The notes: generated by a model from the letters alone, not told the origin. A stretch of 64,000 nt of DNA from Pseudomonas asuensis (GCF_014646755.1 NZ_BMNW01000004.1:434001-498000); one strand, 5' to 3'. Counted from the first letter of the stretch, positions 33,408 through 43,631 are shown. Program-made: numbers and translations.

Positions 33408-36032
33408 TCAGGCAAACTCACACAGAACCGCGCCATCACCATCCAGTGTGGCATGGACATGGGTCAGGGTTTCGCCCGCTGCCATTGCCTCTAGCAAGCG
33501 GTCAGCAATGCGTGGTAGCAGGTATTGGTCAAGCAGGTGGTCAATCAGGCGGGCACCGCTATCGCTCTGAGTGCAACGCTCGGTCAGGTGGTCAATCAAT
33601 GCTTCGCTATGGCTTAGCGTCAGTTGACGGCGAGCCAGACGCTGGCCGAGACGCTCCAACTTAACGCCCACCAGTTCACGCAACACATCGCCGCCGACCG
33701 GGTAGTAGGGAACAACGCGCATACGTGCCAGCAACGCAGGCTTGAAATGACGGGTCAGCGCAGGGCGGATAGCCTGCTCCAGCTCATCAACCGGCGGACG
33801 CTGGCCTTCTTCGCACAGGCTGGCGATACGGTCGCTGGCCAGATTGGACGTCAGCAGGAAGAGGACGTTGCGGAAGTCGATCTCGCGGCCTTCGCCGTCA
33901 TTGGCAACGCCCTTGTCGAAGATCTGATAGAACAGATTTAGAACGTCCGGATCGGCTTTCTCAACTTCGTCCAGCAAGACGACAGAATAAGGCTTTTGGC
34001 GTACGGCCTCGGTCAGCATGCCGCCTTCGCCATAGCCTACATAGCCGGGCGGTGCACCGATCAAGCGCGAAACGGTATGCTTCTCCTGGAATTCAGACAT
34101 GTTGATGACGGTCAAAAAGCGCTCGCCGCCATACAGCAGGTCCGCCAGCGCCAGACCGGTTTCGGTCTTGCCTACACCACTAGGCCCTACCAGCAGGAAT
34201 ACGCCTACGGGCGCATCAGGGTTATTCAGGCCCGCAGCGGCTGCACGCATGGCCCGGTTGAGGACTTCAACCGCCTGACCCTGGCCGCGAACACGTGCGC
34301 TGAGGTCATCGGCGAAGCGAGCCACTTTTGCATTGTGCTCGCGAGCTAATTGCGACAGCGGCACGCCTGTCCAATGGCTGATCACCTCTGCCACCAGACG
34401 CGGGCAGACCTCGAAGCTGACCAAACGCCCTTCAGCCTGGGCTGTCGAAAGCTGAGTCTGAACCGCTACCAATTCCTGCTCCAGAGTGGCCAGGTCCATC
34501 TCGTCTACCGCTTGGCCTTCAGCTTCGGTAATATTTTCGACGGCTGTGCTGTCTTGCTTTACGCGTGCTTCGGCACACTGCTGACGTAGCTCCAGGAGGC
34601 GCATAGCCAGGTCACGCTGAGCACTCCAGAGGGCTTCCAACTGTTCCTGCTCGGCCTGAGCCTCAACCAGGCGATTTTCCAGACGATTCAGCGCCTCTTC
34701 GTCAATGGCAAGGCCAGACTCCAGGTCACGGCTCAGCGCAGCAAACTGGCGCTCGCCTTGAGCGATTTCGCTGCGCAGGCGTTCAATGGCCTCTGGTGCA
34801 GCAGCCAGGCTGATACGAACCCGAGCGCAGGCAGTGTCGAGCACATCGACCGCTTTGTCGGGCAGCTGGCGACCGGCCAGGTAACGTGCGGACAGTTCAG
34901 CAGCAGCCACGACGGCATCATCGCGCAGGTAGATGCCATGGCTTTTTTCATACACGGAGGCCAGACCACGAAGGATGGTGATGGCTTCTGTTACCGTGGG
35001 CTCCATCAGTTTGACTGGTTGGAAACGGCGAGCCAGAGCCGGGTCCTTCTCAAAATACTTCTTGTACTCGCTCCATGTGGTTGCCGCCACGGTACGCAGT
35101 TCTCCACGCGCCAGCGCAGGCTTTAACAAGTTAGCCGCATCAGAGCCACCTGCCTGACCACCGGCACCAATCAGGGTATGTGCTTCGTCAATGAAGAGGA
35201 TGATCGGTTTGGGTGACGCTTTGACTTCATCAATCACGCCTTGCAGACGGCGCTCGAACTCACCTTTGACGCTGGCGCCAGCCTGTAACAGGCCCAGATC
35301 CAGGGACAGCAGCTCGACACCCTTGAGGGCTTCGGGTACTTCACTGGCGGCAATTCGAAGCGCCAGACCTTCGACGATAGCGGTCTTGCCCACGCCCGCT
35401 TCACCCACCACGATGGGGTTGTTCTTGCGGCGACGGGCCAGGATATCGATCATCTGACGAATGGATTCATCGCGGCACAGGACTGGATCGAGCTTGCCGT
35501 CACGGGCCTGTTGCGTGAAGTTGTGAGTAAAGCGCGCCAGAAAGGATTCGCCAGAAGCAGACTGAGCTGCCGTAGTCTGTGATTTCCGGGACTGGGCATA
35601 GTCGCGTAGACGCTCGGCATCAAGCTTGGCGATTAAGGGCTGGTACTGCGTACCTGCATAGCGCATCGGGTTGCGCAGCAGGGCTAGAATCAGCGCGGCG
35701 GGGTCGATGTGGCTCTGGCCCAGCTCAAGGCTGGCAACCAGCAGGGCATCCTGAAGCCACTGCACCAGCTCCGCCGAAAAGACCGGGTTGCGTGACTCAC
35801 TGGCTTCTCCACGAGGTTGTAAGGTACGCGCCAGTTCACCGGGCTCGACGTCTGCGTCCTGCAGAGCGCGGGCCAGCAGGCTGTCCGAACGCTCCAGCAA
35901 ATTCAGCATCAGGTCTTCGACCAGGATCTTGCTACCCCCACGAGTCAGGCAGCGTTGAGCGGCCTGTTCCAGGTCGCGGCGGGTGTCGGCATCCAGTGCC
36001 TGTACCAACTGTTGCAGGTCAACGTTGATCAT
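33408..36032 (-). CDS. clpV: ClpV (TssH) sheath-recycling ATPase
   Basis: 874 residues. AAA+ disaggregase that unfolds the contracted TssB-TssC sheath. Seen: an N-domain (about 1-160) for sheath binding, a first AAA module with Walker [10 protein letters not shown] near 213, a coiled-coil middle domain about 400-540, a second AAA module with GPSGVGKTE near 617, and a ClpB_D2-type C-terminus. Both Walker motifs are intact. It lies 11 bases after tssG. Confidence 0.96.
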   Translation of the reverse strand: MINVDLQQLVQALDADTRRDLEQAAQRCLTRGGSKILVEDLMLNLLERSDSLLARALQDADVEPGELARTLQPRGEASESRNPVFSAELVQWLQDALLVASLELGQSHIDPAALILALLRNPMRYAGTQYQPLIAKLDAERLRDYAQSRKSQTTAAQSASGESFLARFTHNFTQQARDGKLDPVLCRDESIRQMIDILARRRKNNPIVVGEAGVGKTAIVEGLALRIAASEVPEALKGVELLSLDLGLLQAGASVKGEFERRLQGVIDEVKASPKPIILFIDEAHTLIGAGGQAGGSDAANLLKPALARGELRTVAATTWSEYKKYFEKDPALARRFQPVKLMEPTVTEAITILRGLASVYEKSHGIYLRDDAVVAAAELSARYLAGRQLPDKAVDVLDTACARVRISLAAAPEAIERLRSEIAQGERQFAALSRDLESGLAIDEEALNRLENRLVEAQAEQEQLEALWSAQRDLAMRLLELRQQCAEARVKQDSTAVENITEAEGQAVDEMDLATLEQELVAVQTQLSTAQAEGRLVSFEVCPRLVAEVISHWTGVPLSQLAREHNAKVARFADDLSARVRGQGQAVEVLNRAMRAAAAGLNNPDAPVGVFLLVGPSGVGKTETGLALADLLYGGERFLTVINMSEFQEKHTVSRLIGAPPGYVGYGEGGMLTEAVRQKPYSVVLLDEVEKADPDVLNLFYQIFDKGVANDGEGREIDFRNVLFLLTSNLASDRIASLCEEGQRPPVDELEQAIRPALTRHFKPALLARMRVVPYYPVGGDVLRELVGVKLERLGQRLARRQLTLSHSEALIDHLTERCTQSDSGARLIDHLLDQYLLPRIADRLLEAMAAGETLTHVHATLDGDGAVLCEFA

Positions 36033-36043
36033 GTCATCAGTCC

Positions 36044-37051
36044 TTAATGAGTCTTGCCGGCCAGCGTTACGACGCCGTCCGCATGTTCATGGCCAAGCCA
36101 GCTGGTCCAACCCAGGCGGCATGGGTTATCGGCGCCAAGCCGCAGCTCGCGGATGGCATCGGTGCGCAATTCCAGACGCAGGTCGTAGTCCAGCGGATCG
36201 CGCAACGTAAAGCGCACCAGGGCGCATAGCGGCGCATAACCTGCGCCAATGGGAAGAAATTCGTGGAAGCGGTTCCAGTCCAGCTCACGGATGTGAATAC
36301 GAAATTTGCCGCTGCGGTCACGTACTTGCTGGCCAAGAACAAGGTTCTCGCCTAGGGTGCTGTTACACAGGCCCAGTCGGTTCTGCTGATCGGCAGAAAT
36401 CTGTACCTGGCGCTCGATGCACTGTTCGATATGCATGGCGGCATGCTTGAAGTAATAGCGCAGCACTGCTTCGATCAAGGCCGCCGAGTGAGCGCGCAGG
36501 CTCAGCAGGCCCAGATAGGGCAGCAGGCGTTTCCAGTTGAGTTCCTGTGATTGGCGAATCGTCTCACCACGCAGACCTATCAAGGCAAACAGCTGGGCAG
36601 AAAAATCATCCATGGCGCCACGTTGAAAGCTGGCGTTGTAGCGGTATTTACGCCAGATCGGCAGCAACAAGCGCTGGAAGCGATGATTGAAAAGATCCAG
36701 AAACTCGCGGGTTGGATTACCGGAGGGGCCATCCCCTAGCGCCTGCTCGCTATAAAATGCAGGCAAGGGCGAGCCGGCACCCGCCAGGCTGACCAGGTTC
36801 AGGCGCATCCGCGCGCGCATCTCACCGTCTTCTTCAAAGAACTCGATACGATCGATATCGCTACCCGGAAACCCCAGGCTCGGGTTGGCCTGAAATTCGA
36901 GGCGGTCGTAGAGCGCTTCGTCATCCAGGTCGGGATTGTTCTGTCTAAGCTTTTCCAGTACCCGCTGTATGCCCTGGAAGAGGGTGTACTCACGGATACC
37001 GCAGCTCAGCGAGCTCAAAGCAAGGGCTGTTGCCCCATGCGCGGCGTCCAT
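36044..37051 (-). CDS. tssG: TssG baseplate protein
   Basis: 335 residues. Baseplate wedge component. The family-typical start region with YTLFQGIQRVLEKL (about 22-35) and FQANPSLGFPGSDI near 55 is seen. It overlaps the tssF 3' end by 37 bases, a common tssF/tssG feature. All of the wedge genes tssE, F, G and K are present in the cluster. Confidence 0.94.
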   Translation of the reverse strand: MDAAHGATALALSSLSCGIREYTLFQGIQRVLEKLRQNNPDLDDEALYDRLEFQANPSLGFPGSDIDRIEFFEEDGEMRARMRLNLVSLAGAGSPLPAFYSEQALGDGPSGNPTREFLDLFNHRFQRLLLPIWRKYRYNASFQRGAMDDFSAQLFALIGLRGETIRQSQELNWKRLLPYLGLLSLRAHSAALIEAVLRYYFKHAAMHIEQCIERQVQISADQQNRLGLCNSTLGENLVLGQQVRDRSGKFRIHIRELDWNRFHEFLPIGAGYAPLCALVRFTLRDPLDYDLRLELRTDAIRELRLGADNPCRLGWTSWLGHEHADGVVTLAGKTH

Positions 37052-38832
37052 TGGTACACTTCTCCTTGTGTGCTTTTCACGCGCAGCTCATGATAGGAAT
37101 TGAGGCTGGCGTACAACGCGAAAAATTCATTGAGGACCGAGGCGAAGACAAACAGGTCGCCTTCACCCAGGAAGCCTTCCGGGTCCATGGTCAGCTCTGT
37201 GCTGATACCGCGAACGGGTAGTCCACGGTGGAGTCGGTCAACCGGCTTGTGGCTGATGCTTTTCAGGGCACCTAACTGGCGACGACTGATCTTTTCGGCG
37301 TGCTGATCGTAATAACGCGGCAGGTCATAGGTTTCGAGAATCACCTTGAGCGCTTCTACATCGGAGAGCGACAGGTAATTCAGCGACATATTGGAAATGA
37401 GCTTCCACAGGAAGTCGCGCGACAGTGGCGGCGCATAGCACGGTGTCGCGGTAGTGATATTGCGAAAGCTCAAGAACTCCGGTGTGTCTTCGCTAGGCAG
37501 GCAGATGTCGCCCAGCTTGAGCTGCAACGGTAGATTCTGGTTGGTGCAGACAAGCTCGATAGACAGCGTTTCGTGGCGCTCCTGGGCTACGGCATCACCG
37601 AAGCGGCTGCCTGACTCCTGAATGCCGAACGATAGATAAGTGTCGACACCGTCATGCAGGATCGAGGTGCGTTGGCGCACGCTGTAGTGTGGGCGAACCT
37701 TGGGTACGTCGAAACTGGCATCGTGCTCAAATGATTCGAACGGTACATAGTCTTCATAACCCATGCCGCCCGGTCGCCAGCCAGTTACACGTTCGACGGA
37801 ATAAACGCCGCAGTGCTCGGTGTCGTATTCGGCAGGTAACAGCAGATATTCGTCCTGCTTGCCATCCAGGCGGATCGGCAGGGCGTCATGGTTGAACAGG
37901 TTAACAATAGGCGTGCAATACAGGCGTACGTTATCGCGGGTGGGCCGCAGGCGCTGGCTGCCTACCTTACGCAGATCAAAGCGCAACTCCAGGCCGCGCG
38001 TCTTCTTGATGACGTCTTGAGGCAGCGCATTAACGATATTTAACCCATCAAGCTCGACAAACAGGAACTTGTCCTGAAAGGCAAAATATTCCTGTAGGAA
38101 GCGGTAACCCCGGAAAGTATTGTGCGGGTAAGGAATCAGCGCTTCTTCCTCGTCGACGCCTACCGCACGCAGGCGATCAGCGCCCAGCTTGAACTGGATC
38201 GGCGTATCGTCGAGAGCCTTGACCGGCTTGTTGTCGGCATCCAGTGGTATCAGCTGGACACCTTCCAGATGGCGCAGCAACGCCAGGTACAAGGTCTGGC
38301 TGATATAGCGCTCACCCGCCAGATGCAGGCGCAGGCGCTTGAGGCCGATATCACCCAGATGACCTTCGGCACTCAGGGTCAGGCGCAGGTTGAGCAGGGC
38401 GCCTTCGCCTTTGGTGGAGTATTCCAGTGCAGAAAGCTCCAGCGGCAGTACGTCTGTAGCAAAGCATGTCCGGAAACGGCAGCTTACGTCCTGTACCGGA
38501 CGCGCTTCCACTGGCGTGTTGCGTGCGACGGTAATGGCTCCACCGGGACGCTTGAGCGGGTCGAACTGAAGCATGCTGAACGCCGGTAGCGGGCGCATGT
38601 AGTTCGGCCAGAGCAGGTGCATCAGGGAGTGAGTCAGCTCTGGCAGCTCGTCGTCGAGCTTCTGGCGCAGGCGTCCAGTCAGAAAGGCAAAACCTTCCAT
38701 CAGACGCTCGACATCCGGATCCCGACCGCTCTGACCCAGGAACGGTGCCAGGGCCGGGCTGCGCTCAGAGAAGCGCTTGCCCAGCTGCCGCAGCGCGGAC
38801 AGCTCGCTCTGGTAATAGTGGTTGAACGACAT
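37015..38832 (-). CDS. tssF: TssF baseplate protein
   Basis: 605 residues, standard length. Forms the baseplate wedge with TssE, TssG and TssK. Family motifs are seen: YYQSELSALRQLGKRFSER at the start, DPDVERLMEGFAFLTGRLRQKL (about 33-54) and LMHLLWPNYMRPLPAFSM (about 66-83). Stop-to-start gap to tssE is 9 bases. Confidence 0.95.
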   Translation of the reverse strand: MSFNHYYQSELSALRQLGKRFSERSPALAPFLGQSGRDPDVERLMEGFAFLTGRLRQKLDDELPELTHSLMHLLWPNYMRPLPAFSMLQFDPLKRPGGAITVARNTPVEARPVQDVSCRFRTCFATDVLPLELSALEYSTKGEGALLNLRLTLSAEGHLGDIGLKRLRLHLAGERYISQTLYLALLRHLEGVQLIPLDADNKPVKALDDTPIQFKLGADRLRAVGVDEEEALIPYPHNTFRGYRFLQEYFAFQDKFLFVELDGLNIVNALPQDVIKKTRGLELRFDLRKVGSQRLRPTRDNVRLYCTPIVNLFNHDALPIRLDGKQDEYLLLPAEYDTEHCGVYSVERVTGWRPGGMGYEDYVPFESFEHDASFDVPKVRPHYSVRQRTSILHDGVDTYLSFGIQESGSRFGDAVAQERHETLSIELVCTNQNLPLQLKLGDICLPSEDTPEFLSFRNITTATPCYAPPLSRDFLWKLISNMSLNYLSLSDVEALKVILETYDLPRYYDQHAEKISRRQLGALKSISHKPVDRLHRGLPVRGISTELTMDPEGFLGEGDLFVFASVLNEFFALYASLNSYHELRVKSTQGEVYQWTPRMGQQPLL

Positions 38833-38841
38833 GTGCTTTCC

Positions 38842-39246
38842 TTAGCTGACCTTCACTTGTCCGCTGCCATCCAGACGTGCGGTAAAACTGACCTGCTTCT
38901 TGATCCCGTCCACGTCCAGCCAGCCTTCGAGAACAAAGCTCAGGGTCAGCGGATCATGGCTGCGGGGCAGGGATAACACTCGAACGCTAGAGAGGCGAGG
39001 CTCGTAGGCGTCGATAAAGCGTTCGATGGCGACACGCGCCTGATTCAGCGAATCATGCAGGGACAGGCGCATATCGTTTAGATCAGGCAACCCGTAATCG
39101 GGCTGCGTTTGCACGCTGCCCGCACGGGTGCTAAGCATTTTGGCCAGGTGAGAAGCAATCGATGCCGTAACGGCTTGCTCCCGGGTCAGGCGGGTACGCT
39201 GATCCGCTTCCCCGCAAAGACGTTCGAACAGGCTACCGTAGCTCAT
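38842..39246 (-). CDS. tssE: TssE (gp25-like) baseplate protein
   Basis: 134 residues. Gp25/GPW-like lysozyme-related baseplate subunit that initiates sheath assembly. Seen: SLFERLCGE near the N-terminus, QTQPDYGLPDLND near 48-60, and YEPRL near 82 (core EPR motif). The ATG at 39246 is preferred over the GTG one codon upstream. It lies 14 bases after tssC. Confidence 0.93.
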   Translation of the reverse strand: MSYGSLFERLCGEADQRTRLTREQAVTASIASHLAKMLSTRAGSVQTQPDYGLPDLNDMRLSLHDSLNQARVAIERFIDAYEPRLSSVRVLSLPRSHDPLTLSFVLEGWLDVDGIKKQVSFTARLDGSGQVKVS

Positions 39247-39260
39247 CACCTAGCTCCTGC

Positions 39261-40736
39261 TTACTCTTTGTCCAGCTTGCCAACCAGGGACAGCGTGAAG
39301 TCTGCGCCCATGTACTTGAAGTGTGGACGAACGCTCAGGCCAACGCGGTACCAGCCCGGCTCGCCATCCACCTCGGTGACCTTGATGTTGGCAGCGCGCA
39401 GCGGACGACGACCACGAACTTCGGCACTGGGGTTTTCCTGGTCAGCGACGTACTGACGAATCCACTTGTTCAGCTCAAGCTCAAGGTCGGTACGCTCCTT
39501 GGTGCTACCGAGCTGCTCGCGCTGCAGGACCTTCAGGTAATGCGCCAGACGGCTGACGATGAACAGGTAAGGCAGTTGAGTGCCCAGCTTATAGTTCATC
39601 TCGGCATTCTTGCCTTCTTCGCTGTTACCAAAGGCTTTCGGCTTCTGCACGGAGTTGGCGGAGAAGAATGCGGCGTTGTCGCTTCCCTTACGCATGGTCA
39701 GCGCAATGAAGCCTTCCTCGGCCAGTTCGTACTCACGGCGATCAGAAACCAATACTTCGGTTGGGATCTTGGTTTCGATCTCACCCATGCTTTCGAAGTG
39801 GTGCAAGGGCAGGTCTTCTACCGCGCCACCGCTTTGCGGGCCGATGATGTTCGGGCACCAACGGAACTTGGCAAAGCTGCTCGTCAAGCGGGTTGCAAAG
39901 GCATAGGCCGTATTACCCCACAGGTAATCTTCATGGCTGCTGGAAACGTTTTCTTTATAGACGAAGCTTTTGACCGGGTTTTCTTCCGGATCATAAGGCG
40001 TACGCAGCAGGAAGCGAGGCAGGGTCAGGCCCACATAGCGGGAGTCTTCCTGCTCGCGGAAGCTCTGCCACTTGGTGAACTGAGGGCCTTCGAAGTGATC
40101 CTTCATATCCTTGAGGTCTGGCAGGCCGGTAAAGGCTTCCAGGCCAAAGAACTTAGGACCGGCTGCTGCAATGAAGGGCGCGTGAGCCATGGCTGCAACG
40201 CTAGCTACATGCTGCATGGTCTTTACATCAGGGGAGCTGGGGTCGAAGAAGTAGTTGGCGATGATTGCGCCGACCGGCTCACCACCAAACTGACCGTACT
40301 CAGCGGTATAGATATGCTTGTACAGACCGGATTGAACGATCTCCGGGGAGTCCTCGAAGTCTTCCAGCAGGTCCTGCTTGGATACGTTCAGGATTTCAAT
40401 CTTGTTGTTCTCGCGGAAATCCGTACGATCCACGAGCATCTGCAGACCACGCCAGGAGGACTCCATGGATTGGAATTCGGCATGGTGCAGGATCTCATCC
40501 ATCTGGCGGCTGAGCTTGGCATCGATCTCGGCGATCATGCGATCGACCAGCGCCTTCTTGACCGGCTCTTTCTCGTTCTGTGGCTTGAGCAGCTCTTCAA
40601 TGAACGCTGATACGCCCCGCTTGGCAATGCCATAAGCTTCGTCATCAGGTGTGAGCTTGGTTTCAGCGATGATACGGTCAAGAATGCCGGCTTCGCCTGT
40701 TACTTGAGCGGTTTCGAGAGCGGTATTGGTACTCAT
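39261..40736 (-). CDS. tssC: TssC sheath protein, large subunit
   Basis: 491 residues. With TssB it builds the contractile sheath. Recognised by ESSWRGLQMLVDRTDFRENN (about 94-113), the DPEENPVKSFVY and WGNTAYAFATRL region in the middle and the C-terminal PGWYRVGLSVRPHFKY. The ATG at 40736 fits homologs; a start nine codons upstream would overlap the tssB stop. Expected to be highly expressed. Confidence 0.96.
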   Translation of the reverse strand: MSTNTALETAQVTGEAGILDRIIAETKLTPDDEAYGIAKRGVSAFIEELLKPQNEKEPVKKALVDRMIAEIDAKLSRQMDEILHHAEFQSMESSWRGLQMLVDRTDFRENNKIEILNVSKQDLLEDFEDSPEIVQSGLYKHIYTAEYGQFGGEPVGAIIANYFFDPSSPDVKTMQHVASVAAMAHAPFIAAAGPKFFGLEAFTGLPDLKDMKDHFEGPQFTKWQSFREQEDSRYVGLTLPRFLLRTPYDPEENPVKSFVYKENVSSSHEDYLWGNTAYAFATRLTSSFAKFRWCPNIIGPQSGGAVEDLPLHHFESMGEIETKIPTEVLVSDRREYELAEEGFIALTMRKGSDNAAFFSANSVQKPKAFGNSEEGKNAEMNYKLGTQLPYLFIVSRLAHYLKVLQREQLGSTKERTDLELELNKWIRQYVADQENPSAEVRGRRPLRAANIKVTEVDGEPGWYRVGLSVRPHFKYMGADFTLSLVGKLDKE

Positions 40737-40759
40737 CTGAACTCTTCCTTGTCCTTGAT

Positions 40760-41266
40760 TCAAGCGTCTTGGTCGGCCTTGGCAGCCAAGCCGAGTTCGC
40801 CTAGTACACGTTCGCGGGAATCATCGTCAGCCAGCACACTTTCAATAGCCTTGCGGAAGGCCGGGGCATTACCCAGCGGGCCTTTCAGCGCGACGAGAGC
40901 ATCACGCAGCTCCATCAGCTTTTTCAGCTCTGGTACTTGATCGACGATGTTGGCGGGGTTGAAGTCCTTCATCGTGTTGATGTTCAGGCTGACACCCAGC
41001 TCTTCGCCTTTGGCATCATCCTGCAGGCGGTTTGGCACGCTCAGGTTTAGCGTCAGCTCCTGCTTGCCCAAGACTTCGTCGAAATTATTTTTGTCGATGC
41101 TGATTGGCTTGCGATCTTCGACCTTGCGGTCATCTGCGCGCTGGGTAAAATCGCCCAGAACCATTAGCTTCAAAGGCAGTTCCTGTTCTTCCTGAACATT
41201 GCCAGTGGCGGGTTTGAAGGTGACGTTGATGCGTTCCTTTGGGGCTACCGAGCCTTCTTTGGCCAT
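40760..41266 (-). CDS. tssB: TssB sheath protein, small subunit
   Basis: 168 residues. Small sheath subunit that forms heterodimers with TssC and carries the ClpV-recognised interface. Seen: APKERINVTFKPATGN near the N-terminus, LPLKLMVLGDFTQRADDR (about 31-48) and the C-terminal acidic region. The ATG at 41266 has AGGAG 6-7 bases upstream. Confidence 0.95.
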   Translation of the reverse strand: MAKEGSVAPKERINVTFKPATGNVQEEQELPLKLMVLGDFTQRADDRKVEDRKPISIDKNNFDEVLGKQELTLNLSVPNRLQDDAKGEELGVSLNINTMKDFNPANIVDQVPELKKLMELRDALVALKGPLGNAPAFRKAIESVLADDDSRERVLGELGLAAKADQDA

Positions 41267-41301
41267 GGCATTTCTCCTTTCTGTGTGAGGGCCGTGCGGC
41301 C

Positions 41302-42873
41302 TCAATCAAGTACCACTTCGAGATCGATGTGGCACAACCTGCGGTAAAGCTCGTCCTTGTAGTCTCGTACTCCAGGGTTCTGAGGCAGCAGTTCGCAGCA
41401 CTGGTAAAGCAGCTGCAAAACATCCAGGGCGAGTTCGGGTTCCCACTCGGCCAGACCGCTGCGTTGCAGCGTCTCATCGAGCGTTTGTAACTGGGTCTTG
41501 GCCAGATCGTATTTCTTGGCCTGGAAGCAGAGGCGAGCCATGGTGAGCTGCCAGAAAAAGCGCTCACGGCCACCTTGGGCGGTAGTCATACCTTGCTTGA
41601 GCGTTTGAACCGCGTGCTTGAGTCCATCCTTTCGCAGGGTAGGCAACAGGGCTTCCAGCGCTTCTTCCCAGGCAGGACGGTTATTACCTGTGCTTGGGGC
41701 TGCTTCGCGAGGCGCACTGGGTGCCTGAAGGTGTGGCATGACATGCGCACTGATCCAGGCACGGGTTTCAGCATCGGCGAAGGGCTGACCATCATGAAAG
41801 CGTAGCTCCACGATGCCGGATACACGGCTTAGGAACAGAGCAAAAGGCATTTCGATTTCTTTCAGCGCCGCCTCTGCGCCCTGAGCCTGAAGGCATTCCC
41901 ATGCCAGCCGTTGCCCATCGAACCAGAACGGAGCACGCGCCAGGCTGGCCTCTACGTCGACCAGCAAGCTTGCATGCTGGCCTTGTTCGAAGCGCTCTTT
42001 ATAAGAGGCGATCTTGTCGGCGGGCAGTCCACGAAGTGCAGTGATCTGTTCGGCGTTGTGCTCAGGCACGCTGTCGATACCCAGCCAGAGCAAGGCACGA
42101 TTCAGGCGCAGGGGGCGAATGTCGGTCGCTTTCTGTCGGGTCCACCAGGTACAAAGCGTGCGGGCGCTGTCCTGTTGGGCGCGAAGAGCCTTATGCGCAT
42201 CCTTGTCACTTTCAATCGGTCCAGCTGGCGTGTTGGATGAGGACGAAGATGACGAAAGAGAGGCTGTAACGGTGTCGGTACTGGTTATCGTATTGACCGG
42301 AGCCGCTGCCTGACCTGCACGCTTTACGTGTTCATCTATACGGCGACACAGCGGCAATAATAGTGGCGCCTCTTCACCTAGGTGTGTTGACAGGCAGGTA
42401 TCCAGTTCCTTGAGGTGCTCGACCAACTGCTGAAACAGCGGCAGCTGGTCAGGTGTTGGAGAGTATTGAGAAAGGGCCGGTTCCAGTCGTGTCAGCAGCC
42501 ACCCTAGCGCGGCACTGCGTGTGCGCACTTTGCGTGGATGCAGATCATCCCAGTGTTGGGTGCACAAGGCATGCAATAAGGCGATACCCGCCTGCAACCC
42601 AGTAAAACGCTCACGTTGATAGAGCGCCCAAGCCAGCCAAGCGGCTACACGCAGGTCTTTGGATAGGGTCCGCAGCAGCACTTCGCTGCCGTCACAGATC
42701 AGTTGCCAGTCGATCTGGCCGCTCTGATGAAGGGATGACGCTTTGGCTAGCTCAGCTTCGAGCTGTTCATACTCGCTGGAGTAACGGGCATCCTCACCGC
42801 CGAAGTTGCCCGCTTCGATGGGGTGTTCGGCCAATGCCAGGTAATGCGTAGCGAGTGAACTGGAGAACGTCAT
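41302..42873 (-). CDS. tssA: TssA baseplate/sheath-cap protein
   Basis: 523 residues from the ATG at 42873 (an ATG 7 codons upstream is also possible; neither has a strong Shine-Dalgarno, AAGG precedes the chosen one). An ImpA_N domain (about 85-210, DLRVAAWLAWALYQRE and LHALCTQHWDDLHP) and a C-terminal VasJ/TssA2-type domain are present. It primes and caps the growing sheath. It is the first gene of the T6SS operon, with palindromes and a hairpin in its upstream region. Confidence 0.92.
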   Translation of the reverse strand: MTFSSSLATHYLALAEHPIEAGNFGGEDARYSSEYEQLEAELAKASSLHQSGQIDWQLICDGSEVLLRTLSKDLRVAAWLAWALYQRERFTGLQAGIALLHALCTQHWDDLHPRKVRTRSAALGWLLTRLEPALSQYSPTPDQLPLFQQLVEHLKELDTCLSTHLGEEAPLLLPLCRRIDEHVKRAGQAAAPVNTITSTDTVTASLSSSSSSSNTPAGPIESDKDAHKALRAQQDSARTLCTWWTRQKATDIRPLRLNRALLWLGIDSVPEHNAEQITALRGLPADKIASYKERFEQGQHASLLVDVEASLARAPFWFDGQRLAWECLQAQGAEAALKEIEMPFALFLSRVSGIVELRFHDGQPFADAETRAWISAHVMPHLQAPSAPREAAPSTGNNRPAWEEALEALLPTLRKDGLKHAVQTLKQGMTTAQGGRERFFWQLTMARLCFQAKKYDLAKTQLQTLDETLQRSGLAEWEPELALDVLQLLYQCCELLPQNPGVRDYKDELYRRLCHIDLEVVLD

Positions 42874-43229
42874 TCCATGACCTTGCCGAAGCATCCATTG
42901 CTCTAAGGAGGGCGATAGTGAATGGCCTTCCAGGCCTATCGTCTCCGCGAAATCCTGCGCAATTCATTGCGCAGCTCAATGTGCAGCAAGTTGCGCACAT
43001 GAGTAATGGTGCGCATCCTAAAGAGCTGAGCCCTTTAGAACAAGGCAGTAAATGTGACGATTCGAACATTTAAGAGAATTGCCGCCTGAGCGGTATTTGT
43101 TACCGAGACGAACGGTTACCTGCTGCAACCGTTGCGTCTGGGGAAAGGCGTCTGCTACGAAGGGTGACGCGTTCCGCTTTAGGTTCTGTGCGAAAACTGC
43201 CCGAATACGATCACCTTTTCGCGTAAAAC
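42874..43229. promoter_or_regulatory. T6SS upstream control region with repeated TTGCGCA dyads
   Basis: No gene is seen in these 356 bases. They contain a perfect dyad TGCGCAA-TTCA-TTGCGCA (42956-42973) and a second imperfect dyad GTGCaGCAAgTTGCgCAC (42981-42998) centred 25 bp away. There is also a leader hairpin with CGATAG/CTATCG and GGCCT/AGGCC arms (42913-42941), and a further 7-bp dyad AACGGTT/AACCGTT (43111-43133). No GG-N10-GC sigma-54 promoter was found on the minus strand between the dyads and tssA. Confidence 0.5.
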
Positions 43230-43631
43230 CTAGCGGCGAGGAACCGAGCGAGTACGACCGCTGCCGTCGATAGCGACGAATACAAAGGCGGCTTCAGTTA
43301 CTTTGCTCCATTCGTTGGAGAGCGGGTCGTCGCTCCAGACTTCAACCATCATGCGGATCGAGCTACGGCCGATCTCCAGCGCTTGAGTATAGAAGGAGAG
43401 TTGTGCACCCACCGGAACGGGCACCAGAAACGCCATACGGTCAATGGCGACTGTGGCAACACGGCCCTGGGCGATTCGACTGGCCATGGACGTGCCGGCC
43501 AGGTCCATTTGGGCGACGAGCCAGCCACCGAAAATATCGCCGAACCCGTTCGTTTCACGTGGGAGTGCGGTGATCTGCATGGCGAGATCGCCTTGAGGTA
43601 TCGGATCTTCTTGTTCGAGTTCTTCAATCAT
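43230..43631 (-). CDS. yciA: YciA-type acyl-CoA thioesterase
   Basis: 133 residues, single hot-dog domain. Family features are seen: NGFGDIFGGWLVAQMDLAG (about 28-46, with the catalytic-region Asp and the GG of the helix) and VATVAIDRMAFLVPVPVG following. Hydrolyses medium- or long-chain acyl-CoAs in the cytoplasm. The Arg/Pro-rich tail (TRSVPRR) is usual for the family. It is a single gene. Confidence 0.9.
   Translation of the reverse strand: MIEELEQEDPIPQGDLAMQITALPRETNGFGDIFGGWLVAQMDLAGTSMASRIAQGRVATVAIDRMAFLVPVPVGAQLSFYTQALEIGRSSIRMMVEVWSDDPLSNEWSKVTEAAFVFVAIDGSGRTRSVPRR

Noticed and set aside
39321-40610. Long plus-strand open frame (429 codons) opposite tssC
   Set aside because: It lies wholly antisense to tssC, has no family signature or ribosome site, and results from the codon bias of the highly conserved gene on the other strand.
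42895-43229. Sigma-54 promoter before tssA expected from the linked Sfa activator
   Set aside because: No GG-N10-GC pair with surrounding consensus was found on the minus strand in this interval, so no such promoter is annotated.
43079-43273. Plus-strand 64-codon frame opposite the thioesterase end
   Set aside because: Cys/Arg-rich translation with no ribosome site, partly antisense to yciA; judged spurious.
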